A stretch of DNA of 64,000 bases from Amycolatopsis sp. FDAARGOS 1241. Lineage in GTDB: Bacteria > Actinomycetota > Actinomycetes > Mycobacteriales > Pseudonocardiaceae. The notes beneath the pieces are model-generated. The model was given only the letters and a program-made list of their open reading frames with translations. It did no database searches and had not been told where the DNA came from. How positions within the stretch are numbered: position 1 is the first letter of the stretch; every line of letters starts with the position of its first letter. Both the position numbers and the translations under genes were made by a program. Of the stretch, positions 52,558-61,683 are shown in pieces. Where the stretch lies: positions 6,955,001 to 7,019,000 of the forward strand of contig NZ_CP069526.1 of assembly GCF_016889705.1 (NCBI RefSeq), written 5' to 3'.

Positions 52558-54306
52558 TCAGGAACGGACCAGCTTGACCAGGTGGCCGACGACCGAGTCG
52601 ACCGGGATCTCCTCGCGCTCGCCGGACCGGCGGTCCTTCACCTCGACCAGGCCGTTGGCCAGGCCGCGCCCGACGACGAGGATCGTGGGCACGCCGACCA
52701 GCTCCGCGTCGGCGAACTTGACGCCCGGGGTGGCCTTGCGGTCGTCGAAGAGCACGTCGACGCCGGCGGCGTCGAGGTCGGCGACCAGCTTCTCGGCGCC
52801 GGCCGCGATGGACTCGTCCTTGCCGGCGACGACCACGTGCACGTCGTAGGGCGACACCTCTCGCGGCCACACCAGGCCGGACGCGTCGTGGTTCTGCTCG
52901 GCGAGCACGGCCACGAGCCGCGAGACGCCGACGCCGTAGGAACCCATCGTGATGCGGATCGGCTTCGAGTCGGGGCCGAGGGCGTCGAGCTCGAAGGCAT
53001 TCGTGTACTTGCGGCCGAGCTGGAAGATGTGGCCGATCTCGATGCCACGCGCGGCCACGAGGGTGCCCTTGCCGTCGGGCGACGCGTCACCCTCGCGCAC
53101 CTCGGCGGCCTCGATGGTGCCGTCCGGCGTGAAGTCGCGGCCCACGACGAGGTCGACCACGTGGTGGTCGGCCTGGTCCGCGCCGGTGACCCACGCCGTG
53201 CCGGTGACCACCCGGGGGTCGACGAGGTAGCGAACACCGTTCTCCTGCAGCGCCTTCGGGCCGATGTAGCCCTTGACGAGGAACGGGTTCTTGGCGAAGT
53301 CCGCCTCCTCGAGCAGCTCGACCTCGGCGGGTTCGAGCGACGCTTCGAGGCGCTTCATGTCGACCTCGCGGTCGCCCGGCACGCCGACGCCCAGGAGCTC
53401 CCACTCCTTCGCGCCCGGCTGCCGGATCTTCAGCAGCACGTTCTTCAGCGTGTCGGCGGCGGTGAACTCACGCCCAAGGCCGGCGGCGTTGAAGAACGCC
53501 ACGAGCGTCTCGATGGTCGGCGTGTTCGGCGTGTGGTGCACCTGCGCCGCGGGCAGGCCCTCGAGGGGCCGCTCGGCGGGCGCGGGCGTGACCACGGCCT
53601 CGACGTTGGCCGCGTACCCGGACTCCGTGCTGCGCACGTAGGTGTCCTCACCCGTCTCGGCGACGGCGAGGAACTCCTCCGACGCCGAGCCGCCCATGGC
53701 GCCCGACGTCGCGGCCACGATCACGTACTCGAGGCCGAGGCGGTCGAAGAGCTTGGTGTAGGCCTGGCGGTGGGCCTGGTACGAACGCTCCAGGCCCTCG
53801 TCGTCGAGGTCGAACGAGTACGAGTCCTTCATCACGAACTCGCGACCGCGCAGGATGCCCGCGCGGGGGCGCGCTTCGTCGCGGTACTTGGTCTGGATCT
53901 GGTAGAGCGTGACCGGGTAGTCCTTGTACGAGCTGTACTCGCCCTTCACGGTGAGCGCGAACAGCTCCTCGTGCGTGGGGCCGAGCAGGTAGTCGGCGCC
54001 CTTGCGGTCCTTGAGCCGGAACAGGCTGTCGCCGTACTCGGTCCAGCGGCCGGTCGCCTCGTAGGGCTCGCGGGGCAGCAGCGCGGGGAACTGGATCTCC
54101 TGCGCGCCGATCGCGTTCATCTCCTCGCGCACGACCTGCTCGATGCGCCGCAGCACCCGCAGGCCCAGCGGCAGCCACGAGTAACCACCCGGGGCGACCC
54201 GGCGGACGTAGCCGGCGCGGACCAGCAGCCGGTGGCTGGGTACCTCGGCGTCCGCCGGATCCTCGCGCAAGGTGCGGAGGAACAACGACGACATCCTGGT
54301 GATCAC
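52558..54306 (-). CDS. proS: prolyl-tRNA synthetase (bacterial type with INS domain)
   Basis: 582 aa. Class II synthetase motif 1 [20 protein letters not shown], motif 2 [20 protein letters not shown] (the F/RxxE-type loop), motif 3 [17 protein letters not shown]. Between motifs 2 and 3 lies the YbaK-like INS editing domain (about residues 225-400; [20 protein letters not shown]). C-terminal anticodon-binding domain [15 protein letters not shown] onwards. GTG 54306 is chosen because GGGAG lies six bases upstream and the frame before it has no homology. Confidence 0.97.
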   Translation of the reverse strand: MITRMSSLFLRTLREDPADAEVPSHRLLVRAGYVRRVAPGGYSWLPLGLRVLRRIEQVVREEMNAIGAQEIQFPALLPREPYEATGRWTEYGDSLFRLKDRKGADYLLGPTHEELFALTVKGEYSSYKDYPVTLYQIQTKYRDEARPRAGILRGREFVMKDSYSFDLDDEGLERSYQAHRQAYTKLFDRLGLEYVIVAATSGAMGGSASEEFLAVAETGEDTYVRSTESGYAANVEAVVTPAPAERPLEGLPAAQVHHTPNTPTIETLVAFFNAAGLGREFTAADTLKNVLLKIRQPGAKEWELLGVGVPGDREVDMKRLEASLEPAEVELLEEADFAKNPFLVKGYIGPKALQENGVRYLVDPRVVTGTAWVTGADQADHHVVDLVVGRDFTPDGTIEAAEVREGDASPDGKGTLVAARGIEIGHIFQLGRKYTNAFELDALGPDSKPIRITMGSYGVGVSRLVAVLAEQNHDASGLVWPREVSPYDVHVVVAGKDESIAAGAEKLVADLDAAGVDVLFDDRKATPGVKFADAELVGVPTILVVGRGLANGLVEVKDRRSGEREEIPVDSVVGHLVKLVRS

Positions 54307-54393
54307 TGCGGACTCCCTGCGCTGAGCGGGCCTAGATGGTGAGCGGTCGTTGGACGATTGGCACAGGGTAGTCAACCCGCTGGTCGCGGCTCC

Positions 54394-54417
54394 AACCGGT
54401 TATCGGCTCGACCGGTT
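54394..54417. promoter_or_regulatory. AACCGGT-N10-ACCGGTT inverted repeat
   Basis: AACCGGT (54394-54400) and ACCGGTT (54411-54417), 7-bp perfect arms, between divergent proS and the VOC gene. TAGCGT at 54435-54440 is a likely -10 for the VOC gene, so the repeat overlaps its -35 region. Candidate operator; binding protein unknown. Confidence 0.4.
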
Positions 54418-54447
54418 TTGGCGGTGCCCCGCGCTAGCGTCCCGGCC

Positions 54448-54789
54448 ATGGCACTCGCATTGGGCATGATCACCATCGACTGCGCGGACCCGCGGGTCCT
54501 CGCGGAGTTCTGGACGCAGGCGCTGGGCGTGGACGTCGAGGCGGACTACGGGCCGTTCGTGATGCTCACGCGGACCGGCAACGGCGGCCCTGCGCTGGCG
54601 TTCCAGCAGGTACCGGAACCGCGTGCGGGCAAGAACCGCGTGCACGTGGACTTCTCCGCACCCGATCGGGAGGCGGAGGTGAAGCGGCTGCTCGGGCTCG
54701 GGGCCAGCGAGCTGGCAAGGCACGCGCAGCCGGGCATCGCGGATCCGGAGGGCAACGAGTTCTGCGTCGCGCAGGCGGGAGCGCACTAG
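54448..54789 (+). CDS. VOC (glyoxalase-like) family protein
   Basis: 113 aa. Single VOC module: MITIDCADPRVLAEFWTQAL, GGPALAFQQVPEP, KNRVHVDFSAPDREAEVKRL and DPEGNEFCV. Related to the many small actinobacterial glyoxalase/bleomycin-resistance-like proteins; the metal ligands His (VHVDF) and Glu (GNEF) are present. Specific activity unknown. ATG 54448 is seven bases after TAGCGT, suggesting a leaderless transcript. Confidence 0.88.
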   Translation: MALALGMITIDCADPRVLAEFWTQALGVDVEADYGPFVMLTRTGNGGPALAFQQVPEPRAGKNRVHVDFSAPDREAEVKRLLGLGASELARHAQPGIADPEGNEFCVAQAGAH

Positions 54790-54848
54790 GGAGCAGACCC
54801 GATCGCACGGCGGCCGCGCCGGCGGCGAGCAGCACTAGGGTCGAGGGC

Positions 54849-55748
54849 ATGACCGCGCGTGCTCTCCTGCCCTGGACCGACATCGACGTGCCGGACGGCC
54901 TGGCCGTGGCGTACTACGACGGGGTGACGCCGCCCGCGGACGAGCTGTCCGGGGTCGAGTTCTACGTGCTGCCCTACGACGCCGGGCCGGAGCCGCCGAA
55001 GCTGATCGGGAAGCTGCCGGCGTTGAAAGCCGTACAGGCGCTGTCGGCCGGGGTCGAGTCGCTCGTGCCGCTGGTGCCCGAGGGCGTGGCGCTGGCCAAC
55101 GGCCGCGGCCTGCACGACCTCAGCGTCGCCGAGCACGCCCTGGCGCTGATCTACGCGTCGCAGCGGTTCCTGCCGCGCTGGTTCGCGCAGCAGGCCACCG
55201 GGTCGTGGGCGCGGGAGCACACGCTGTCGCTCGCCGACAGCCGGGTGCTGCTCGTCGGGTACGGGTCCATCGGGCACGCGATCGAGCGGCAGCTGCTGGC
55301 GGCCGAGTCGGTCGTCACGCGGGTTGCGAGCCGGGCGCGGCCGGACGAGGACGTGCACGGCGTCGCGGAGCTGCCGGCCCTGCTGCCGGCCGCCGACATC
55401 GTGGTGCTCGTGCTGCCCGAGACGCCCGAGACGAAGGGGCTGCTGGGCGCCCGCGAACTCGCGCTGCTGCCCGATCAGGCACTGGTGGTCAACGTCGGCC
55501 GCGGCTCCGCGATCGACACCGCCGCTCTGCTCGCGGAGGCGGAACGGGGCCGGCTGCGCGCCGCCCTCGACGTGGTGGACCCCGAACCGCTGCCGGCCGA
55601 CCATCCACTGTGGAAGGTCCCGGGCGTGGTGATCACGCCCCACGTCGCGGGCGGTTCGGCGTCGTTCTACCCGCGCGCAAAGACGCTCGTCGCCGAGCAG
55701 CTGCGTCGCTTCGTGGCGGGCGAGCCGCTGCTGAACGTCGTGCGCTGA
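54849..55748 (+). CDS. D-isomer-specific 2-hydroxyacid dehydrogenase
   Basis: 299 aa. NAD-binding motif VLLVGYGSIGHAIERQL; catalytic Arg in VNVGRGSAIDTAAL, Glu in DVVDPEPLPADHPLW, His in VVITPHVAGGSA. It reduces or oxidises a 2-keto/2-hydroxyacid; the short substrate-binding domain resembles glyoxylate/hydroxypyruvate reductases. TAGGGT (54836-54841) lies seven bases before ATG 54849, again a leaderless layout. Confidence 0.92.
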   Translation: MTARALLPWTDIDVPDGLAVAYYDGVTPPADELSGVEFYVLPYDAGPEPPKLIGKLPALKAVQALSAGVESLVPLVPEGVALANGRGLHDLSVAEHALALIYASQRFLPRWFAQQATGSWAREHTLSLADSRVLLVGYGSIGHAIERQLLAAESVVTRVASRARPDEDVHGVAELPALLPAADIVVLVLPETPETKGLLGARELALLPDQALVVNVGRGSAIDTAALLAEAERGRLRAALDVVDPEPLPADHPLWKVPGVVITPHVAGGSASFYPRAKTLVAEQLRRFVAGEPLLNVVR

Positions 55749-55749
55749 G

Positions 55750-56712
55750 TCAGCCGATCGGGAGCACGTACCCGTAGTAGGTGTCCGCGACGACGTAGCC
55801 GCACCGTTCGTAGACACCGACGGCGCTGTGCGCGTTGCCGGTGTCCACGAACCAGCCCGGACCGCTCGAACCCGGCTTCGTGGGCGCGCGCCAGTGTGTG
55901 GCCGAGCACCGCCGTCGCGACACCGCGGCCGCGCGGCACGGGTGCCGACGTAGTCCACGTACAACTCGCGCACGCCCGTGGCGGCGTGGGCCGCCGGGTG
56001 GAAAGAACTCAGCACGAACGCCACGACCCGGTCGTGCGCCGGCGTCAGCAGCACGAACGACAGGTCGGGCCGCAAATCATTCGCTCCGGTGATGCGGTGC
56101 CACCACGCCGCAGTCGACAGCACGGCGCTGCCCCAGTGCCCGGCGAAGGCCTCGTTGCGCGCGTCGCGGGTCGGCTCGACGTAGCGGTCGTCGAAGGGCA
56201 CCAGCTCGTAGGCCTCGGGCGCCGGCCGCACCGGCGGCAGCGCGCCCAGGTCCGCGCGCATCTCCACGAACGTCCGCCGCCCGCCCGAACCAGGCCCGTG
56301 CCAGGGCGTCGGCGTACCACCGCTCGTTCTCGTGCACACCGGCGTGCAGTTCCAGCGGCGCGTCAGGGAACGCCCGCTCGTGCACGCGTTGGCCCGCGTC
56401 GAGGACCCAGGTGGTGACGTGAGCGCCGATGTCGGCCGTGCGGAAGTCCGGGCGCGTCACCGACTCGACGCGCGGCATGTGCACCGGGTCGGCGGAGTCG
56501 CGGCGGCGGATCACGGCGTAGCAGACCAGCCGCTCGCCCGCCCTGCCGCCGGTGCTGCCCAGCGCCAGGTCGACGTCCGGGCCCGCCACCTCCTCACGCA
56601 GGTCACCGGCGGTGCAGTGCTCGCCCGTGCGGTCCACCGCCTCGGCTGCCGCGAACAGGTCCGGCAGCGGCTCCGCGTCGCCGAGGGTGAGCGGCCGCCG
56701 GGTGAGCTCCAT
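55750..56712 (-). pseudogene. tandem-GNAT acetyltransferase with three frameshifts
   Basis: ATG 56712 begins MELTRRPLTLGDAEPLPDLF and reads to ELHAGVHENERWYADALARA; near 56285 the frame changes to FVEMRADLGALPPVRPAPEA and continues to FVLSSFHPAAHAATGVRELY; near 55945 it changes to RGRGVATAVLGHTLARAHEA (the acetyl-CoA loop RGRGVA); near 55855 it changes again to FVDTGNAHSAVGVYERCGYV and ends YGYVLPIG with the stop at 55750-55752. Repaired, it would be a two-domain GNAT protein of about 320 aa. Several breaks fall in C/G runs. Confidence 0.78.
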
Positions 56713-56767
56713 GCGCGCGAGCGCAGGCGTACCTGCGCGACCCGCGCCCCCGGATTACGCTCTGGGG

Positions 56768-57514
56768 GTGCTGGTGCTCCTCCCTCCTTCCGAGACGAAA
56801 GCCGCCGGTGGTCAGGGCGCGCCGCTCGACCTCGAAGCGCTGTCCTTCCCCGAGCTGAACCCCGTGCGGGCCAAGCTGGCCGACGCGCTCGTCGAGCTGG
56901 CCCGCGACGTTCCCGCGAGCCTCGCCGCGCTCGGCATCTCCGAGCGGCAAAGCCACGAGGTCGACCGCAACGCGACCCTGTGGACCTCACCGACGATGCC
57001 CGCCCTGCGCCGCTACACCGGCGTGCTCTACGACGCACTCGACCTCGGCAGCTTCACCCGCGCGGGCCTGGAGAAGGCGCACCGGCGCCTGGCCATCACG
57101 TCGTCGCTGTTCGGCGTGGTCTCGGCCACCGACCCGATCCCCGCGTACCGGCTCTCGGGCGGCAACAGCGTGCCCGAGCTCGGCACGGTGCGCGGCCTGT
57201 GGAAGCCGGCGCTCGAACCGGTGCTGCAGGCCATCGAAGGGCTCGTGGTCGACCTGCGCTCGGGCACGTACTCGGCGTTCGCGAAGCTGCGGCCCGGCGC
57301 GGTGACCGTGCGCGTGGTGACCGAAGACGCCAAGGGCAACCGCACCACGGTGAGCCACTTCAACAAGGCCTACAAGGGCCGGTTGGCCGCTGTGCTCGCG
57401 AAAACGCGCGCCGAGCCGTCCACTGTGGACGATCTGGTGAAGGTGATCACCAAGGCGGGCCTCACGGTGGAGCGCACCGGCGACCACGCTTTGGAACTGC
57501 TCACCGAAGACTGA
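56768..57514 (+). CDS. yaaA: YaaA family peroxide-stress protein
   Basis: 248 aa. Begins VLLPPSETKAAGG, then LWTSPTMPALRRYTGVLYDA, LYDALDLGSFTRAGLEKAHR, RLSGGNSVPELGTVRGLWKP, and VSHFNKAYKGRLAAVLAKTR, the DUF328/YaaA pattern. In E. coli YaaA lowers free iron during peroxide stress and binds DNA. GTG 56768 is chosen because TACGCT (56756-56761) ends six bases before it. Divergent from the broken GNAT gene. Confidence 0.92.
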   Translation: MLVLLPPSETKAAGGQGAPLDLEALSFPELNPVRAKLADALVELARDVPASLAALGISERQSHEVDRNATLWTSPTMPALRRYTGVLYDALDLGSFTRAGLEKAHRRLAITSSLFGVVSATDPIPAYRLSGGNSVPELGTVRGLWKPALEPVLQAIEGLVVDLRSGTYSAFAKLRPGAVTVRVVTEDAKGNRTTVSHFNKAYKGRLAAVLAKTRAEPSTVDDLVKVITKAGLTVERTGDHALELLTED

Positions 57515-57517
57515 GCC

Positions 57518-58606
57518 TCACGCGAAACGCGACGGGGAGCACGCCGTGAGCTGGTCGGCAGGCAGGTCCTCGCCGAGCACGAGCGCGGCGACGAGCTTGC
57601 CCGCGTACGGCGCGAGGGTCAGCCCGGCCGGCCCGAAGCCCGTGGCCAGGAACAGCCCCGGCGCCGCCTGGCCCAGCAGCGGCAGCGTGTCCGGCGTCGC
57701 CGGGCGGAAGCCGACGCGGGTCTCGGCGAGCGTCGCGTCGGCCAGTCCTGGCGCGACGGCGAGCGCTTGGTCCAGCACCTCGCGCTGGCCGGCGGCCGTC
57801 ACGCGGTAGTCGAAGCCCGAACCCGTCTCGCGCGTCGCGCCCGCCACGACCCGGCCGCCGGCGAACGAGAGCAGGTAGTGGCCCGTGCGCGGCAGCACCA
57901 CCGGCCACGCCGCGGTGTCCGTGTCCGGCAGGTCGAAGTGGCTGATCTGACCGCGCTGCGGCGCCACCGGCACGGGCACGCCGAGCGGCTCGGCCAGCGT
58001 CGCCGACCACGCGCCCGCCGCGACCACCACGGCGTCGCCGGTCAGCTCTTCGTCGCCCGCGCGCACCCGCGAACCGGGCAGCAGTGCCGCCTCCGCCGCG
58101 ACGAACCGCGCGCCCCGCTCTTCCGCCGCCGCGACCAGCGCAGCGCGCATCACGCGCCCGTCGACCCGGCCGGCGCCGGAGACGTGCACGGCGGACAACT
58201 CCGGTGCCAGCGGCGGGAAGAGCTCCCGGGCCTGCGCGGGATCGAGCCGCCGCACCTCGCCGGCCTCCGGTGCGGCCACGGCCCGCTCGGCCAGCCGCTC
58301 GGACGCCTCGTCCAGCTCGGCCGGCTCGGCCGACACCACCATCCCGCCGACGACCTCGAACGACGCGTCGTGGCCCTGCTCGCGGAGCGCCGCCGCGAGC
58401 CGCGGGTAGTACGCACCGGCCGCGGCCGCGAGCGGGTAAATCGCGTTGTCCCACCGCGAAGTCCAGGGGCTGACGATGCCGGCACCCGCTTCCGTCGCGA
58501 CCCCGGGCAGCCCGGCGTCGACCACGACGACGTCGGCTCCGCTGGTCACGAGGTGGTAGGCCGTCGAAGCTCCGGCGATCCCGCCGCCGATCACGATGAC
58601 GCGCAT
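57518..58606 (-). CDS. FAD-dependent oxidoreductase, DAO (D-amino-acid/glycine oxidase) family
   Basis: 362 aa. N-terminal FAD motif VIVIGGGIAGASTAYHLVTS; EAGAGIVSPW; C-terminal LATGFGPAGLTLAPYAGKLV. Soluble amine-oxidising flavoenzyme of the glycine/sarcosine/D-amino-acid oxidase group; substrate not evident. Starts 4 bp after the stop of the upstream flavoenzyme, so both are in one operon. Confidence 0.92.
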   Translation of the reverse strand: MRVIVIGGGIAGASTAYHLVTSGADVVVVDAGLPGVATEAGAGIVSPWTSRWDNAIYPLAAAAGAYYPRLAAALREQGHDASFEVVGGMVVSAEPAELDEASERLAERAVAAPEAGEVRRLDPAQARELFPPLAPELSAVHVSGAGRVDGRVMRAALVAAAEERGARFVAAEAALLPGSRVRAGDEELTGDAVVVAAGAWSATLAEPLGVPVPVAPQRGQISHFDLPDTDTAAWPVVLPRTGHYLLSFAGGRVVAGATRETGSGFDYRVTAAGQREVLDQALAVAPGLADATLAETRVGFRPATPDTLPLLGQAAPGLFLATGFGPAGLTLAPYAGKLVAALVLGEDLPADQLTACSPSRFA

Positions 58607-58610
58607 GAGT

Positions 58611-60191
58611 TCACCCTGCCCGCGTTTCGCCGTGCCGTCGAGCGAGCACCGCCATGGCCGCGTTGTGGCCGGGGATCCCGCTCACGCCCCCGCCGCGCAG
58701 CGCGCCGGCCCCGCACAGCAGCACGCGTTCGTGGCCGGTCTCGACCCCCCACTTCCCGGCGTCGGCCGGGTCTTCCGCGAACGGCCAGGAGAGGTCGCGG
58801 TGGAAGATGTGCCCGCGCGGCAGGCCGAGTTCGGTCTCCAGGTCCAGCGGCGTCTTCGCCTCCACACAGGGGTTCCCGGCCGGATCGCGCAGCAGGCAGT
58901 CTTCGATCGGCTCGGCGAGCACGCTGTTCAGCGACGCGAGCGTCGCACGCAACGCGTCGGCTCGCGCGCGTTCGTTGTCGGCTTCGAACAACCGCGCGGG
59001 CATGTGCAGGCCGAAGAGCGTGAGCGTCTGCACCCCCGCCGCGCGCTCGGCCGGGCCGAGGATCGACGGGTCGGTGAGCGAGTGGCAGTAGATCTCGCAC
59101 GGCGGCAGCGCCGGGATCGTGCCCGCGGCAGCCTCGGCGTAGGCCGTTTCGAGCTGCGAGAAGGTCTCGTTGACGTGGAAGGTCCCGCCGAACGCGTCGC
59201 GCGGGTCGAGCGACGCGTCGCGCAAGCGCGGCAGGCGGGACAGGACCATGTTCACCTTCAGCTGCGCACCTTCCGGCTGCACACCGGCATCCTCGCCGAG
59301 CAACCGGGCGAGCGTGTCCGGCGCGACGTTGGCCAGGACGTGGTGACCGGCGACGACGTGCTCGGCGCCTCCGGCGCCCTCGACGGTGTAGCGCACTTCG
59401 CCATCGGGTGTCACAGACCGGACTTCGGCGCCGGTCACGAGCGTGGCCCCGGCGCCGCGGGCCGCGGCGGCGAGCGCGCCCGTCACGGCGCCCATCCCGC
59501 CGACGGGCACGTCCCAGTCACCCGTGCCGTTGCCGATCAGGTGGTAGAGCAGGCAGCGGTTCTGCTTCAGGTCTTCGTCACCGGCGCCGGCGAACGTGCC
59601 GATCAGCGCGTCGGTGAGCACGACGCCGCGCACGGTGTCGTCGCCGAACAGCGCGGTCAGTGTCTCGCCAGCCGGACGCTCGAACAGTGTCGTCCAGGCT
59701 TCTTCGTCGCCGACGCGCCGCTTGAGCTCCGCGCGGCTGGGCAGCGGTTCGGTGAGCGTGTCGAACGTCGCCGCGGCCACGCGTGCCGCGCGGGCGTAGA
59801 ACTCGCCCCACGCGTCGAAGTCCTTTGTGGACCCCGTGACGGCGCGGAAGGACGCGGCCGTGCGGGCGTCGTCGCCCGTGTCGACAAGGAGACCCGTGTC
59901 GCCAGCCGGGGTGTACGAGGACATCCGGCGGCGCCGCAGCTCCACGCCGAGCCCGCTGAGCCCGAGGTCGGCCACGATCTTCCGCGGCAGCAGGCTGACC
60001 AGGTACGAGTAGCGCGACAACCGCACGTCGACGCCGTCGAACGCGCGGAACGACACCGCCGCGCCCCCGATCTCGCCGCGCCGCTCCAGCACCAGGACCG
60101 AGCACCCGGCGCGGGCCAGGTAGGCCGCCGCGACCAGGCCGTTGTGCCCGCCGCCGACGATCACCGCGTCGTAGCTCCCACCGCTTGTCAT
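58611..60191 (-). CDS. phytoene-desaturase-like FAD/NAD(P) oxidoreductase (PYROXD2-like)
   Basis: 526 aa. FAD motif VIVGGGHNGLVAAAYLARAG, GEIGGAAVSF, VPVGGMGAVTGALAAAARGA, and the C-terminal FAD-contact CGAGALRGGGVSGIPGHNAA. The GGGHNGL variant and length place it with the PYROXD2/CrtI-like group rather than true carotenoid desaturases; no carotenoid genes are nearby. ATG 60191 lies seven bases after TAGCCT (minus strand, 60204-60199), a leaderless layout. Followed by the DAO enzyme. Confidence 0.9.
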   Translation of the reverse strand: MTSGGSYDAVIVGGGHNGLVAAAYLARAGCSVLVLERRGEIGGAAVSFRAFDGVDVRLSRYSYLVSLLPRKIVADLGLSGLGVELRRRRMSSYTPAGDTGLLVDTGDDARTAASFRAVTGSTKDFDAWGEFYARAARVAAATFDTLTEPLPSRAELKRRVGDEEAWTTLFERPAGETLTALFGDDTVRGVVLTDALIGTFAGAGDEDLKQNRCLLYHLIGNGTGDWDVPVGGMGAVTGALAAAARGAGATLVTGAEVRSVTPDGEVRYTVEGAGGAEHVVAGHHVLANVAPDTLARLLGEDAGVQPEGAQLKVNMVLSRLPRLRDASLDPRDAFGGTFHVNETFSQLETAYAEAAAGTIPALPPCEIYCHSLTDPSILGPAERAAGVQTLTLFGLHMPARLFEADNERARADALRATLASLNSVLAEPIEDCLLRDPAGNPCVEAKTPLDLETELGLPRGHIFHRDLSWPFAEDPADAGKWGVETGHERVLLCGAGALRGGGVSGIPGHNAAMAVLARRHGETRAG

Positions 60192-60404
60192 GGCGCCGAG
60201 GCTAGGGCCCGGTAATTCGGTTGCGCGAGCCCCCGGGGGCAAGGCAGGCTGCTGCGCGAGCCGGCGGGGTGCCGGTGGCCGACGGAAGCGAGGAGGTGCG
60301 TCGTGGAGATCGCCTGGGCGCTGACCTGCCCACTTCCGTCCGCCTCACTCGGCTAGAGCCTCGTGCTCGCCCGGTGGGGCACCCCGATCGAGGAGAACCC
60401 ACCA

Positions 60405-61355
60405 GTGCGCGAGCACGATCACGAAGACCTTCACGCGTCCGACTTCGACGAGCGTCCCCGCCGCGGGCGCCGCTTCGACGACGAACCCGAGCCGGCCCGC
60501 CGGGGCCGGCTCACCGAGGGTGAGCGCGTGCGCCTCGCCCGCCTGCGCGACGACGCCTACACCGAGACCGCGCTCCCGGACGGCGCCGACCGCTGGACCA
60601 CCTGGGACGACGCCGAACACGGCCCCCACCCGAGGCCCGGCTGGGTGATCACGGAACTCGGCGCCGTCGACACCGACCTCGGTGTCCTCAAGACCGGCAA
60701 GGAAGCCGACGTCCACCTCCTGCGCCGCAACCTCCCCGGCGCGGACGGCGTGCTGCTCGCCGCGAAGCGCTACCGCAGCCCCGAACACCGGCAGTTCCAC
60801 CGCGACTCGGGTTACCTCGAAGGCCGGCGCATGCGGCGTTCGCGTGAGAACCGCGCGATCGCCGGGCGCACGGCGTTCGGGCGCAACCTGATCGCCGAAC
60901 AGTGGGCCGTGGCGGAGTTCACGGCGTTGAGTCGCTTGTGGACGATCGGCGCGCCGGTGCCCTATCCCCTGCAGCGCCACGGCACGGAGCTGCTGCTCGA
61001 GTTCCTCGGCGAACCCGACGGCACGGCCGCACCGCGCCTGGCCCAGCTGCGCCCTGAGCCCGACGAGCTGAAGGACCTGTGGGAGCAGGCCACCGCCGCG
61101 CTCGAGCTGTTCGCCACGGAGGGGCTCGGGCACGGCGACCTGTCGGCCTACAACCTGCTGGTGCACGAGGGGCACCTGATGGTGATCGACCTGCCGCAGG
61201 TCGTGGACCTCGTCGCGAACCCGCGCGGACGGGAGTTCCTGGGACGCGACGTGCGCAACCTCGCGGACTGGTTCCACGCCCGCGGCTTGCCCGAACACGT
61301 CACGGCCACCGCGGATCTCGTGGCGGAGCTGCTCTTCGCCGCTGGGCTGAGCTGA
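60405..61355 (+). CDS. RIO-type serine/threonine protein kinase
   Basis: 316 aa. Acidic/Arg-rich N-terminus of about 85 residues, then the RIO kinase fold: GVLKTGKEADVHLLRR (ATP-binding loop), LLAAKRYR (Lys), catalytic loop GHGDLSAYNLLVHEG and metal-binding DLPQ. RIO1 in eukaryotes and archaea acts in ribosome maturation; the bacterial role is unclear. GTG 60405 has GAGGAG about 10 bases upstream; an earlier start at 60363 is open. Confidence 0.9.
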   Translation: MREHDHEDLHASDFDERPRRGRRFDDEPEPARRGRLTEGERVRLARLRDDAYTETALPDGADRWTTWDDAEHGPHPRPGWVITELGAVDTDLGVLKTGKEADVHLLRRNLPGADGVLLAAKRYRSPEHRQFHRDSGYLEGRRMRRSRENRAIAGRTAFGRNLIAEQWAVAEFTALSRLWTIGAPVPYPLQRHGTELLLEFLGEPDGTAAPRLAQLRPEPDELKDLWEQATAALELFATEGLGHGDLSAYNLLVHEGHLMVIDLPQVVDLVANPRGREFLGRDVRNLADWFHARGLPEHVTATADLVAELLFAAGLS

Positions 61356-61683
61356 TGTTCGGCGGCGTCGCACGAAGTGTGGTGCAGCACACGTCTGCGA
61401 CGCCGCCCACAACCGGAGACCTGGGTGCGAAGCGAAAACCCCCGCTCCGGTACAGTGACCACAGACCGCAACCGGCGGCGTGGATGAGTTGGTGTCCGTC
61501 GCCTCCACAGCCCACTGACGGGCTCGCGGTGAAATCCGAAGCTACTTCCATCGGTGCTCGATGACGGCAACGTCGTGGTGCGCCGGGTCCGTCCCTGTGA
61601 ACGCCCACCGCCACACCACCTTGCCCTGCCTGCGTGCGGGCAGCCCGGGCCTCCTTGTGACGTACCACGTCCGAGAGGCATAA
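61356..61683 (+). promoter_or_regulatory. long leader of the DEAD-box helicase gene
   Basis: 328 bp with no gene I can support. TACAGT at 61452-61457 is the best -10 box and would give a leader of about 220 nt before GTG 61684. Long leaders are usual for cold-regulated helicase genes, but no defined thermosensor structure was recognised. A short AUG-initiated frame starting at 61554 overlaps the helicase start in another frame. Confidence 0.35.

Noticed and set aside
5172..56712. A biosynthetic gene cluster, defence island or toxin-antitoxin system
   Set aside because: No PKS/NRPS, nuclease-helicase defence pairs, retrons or toxin-antitoxin pairs were recognised; the genes are core metabolism, transport and regulation.
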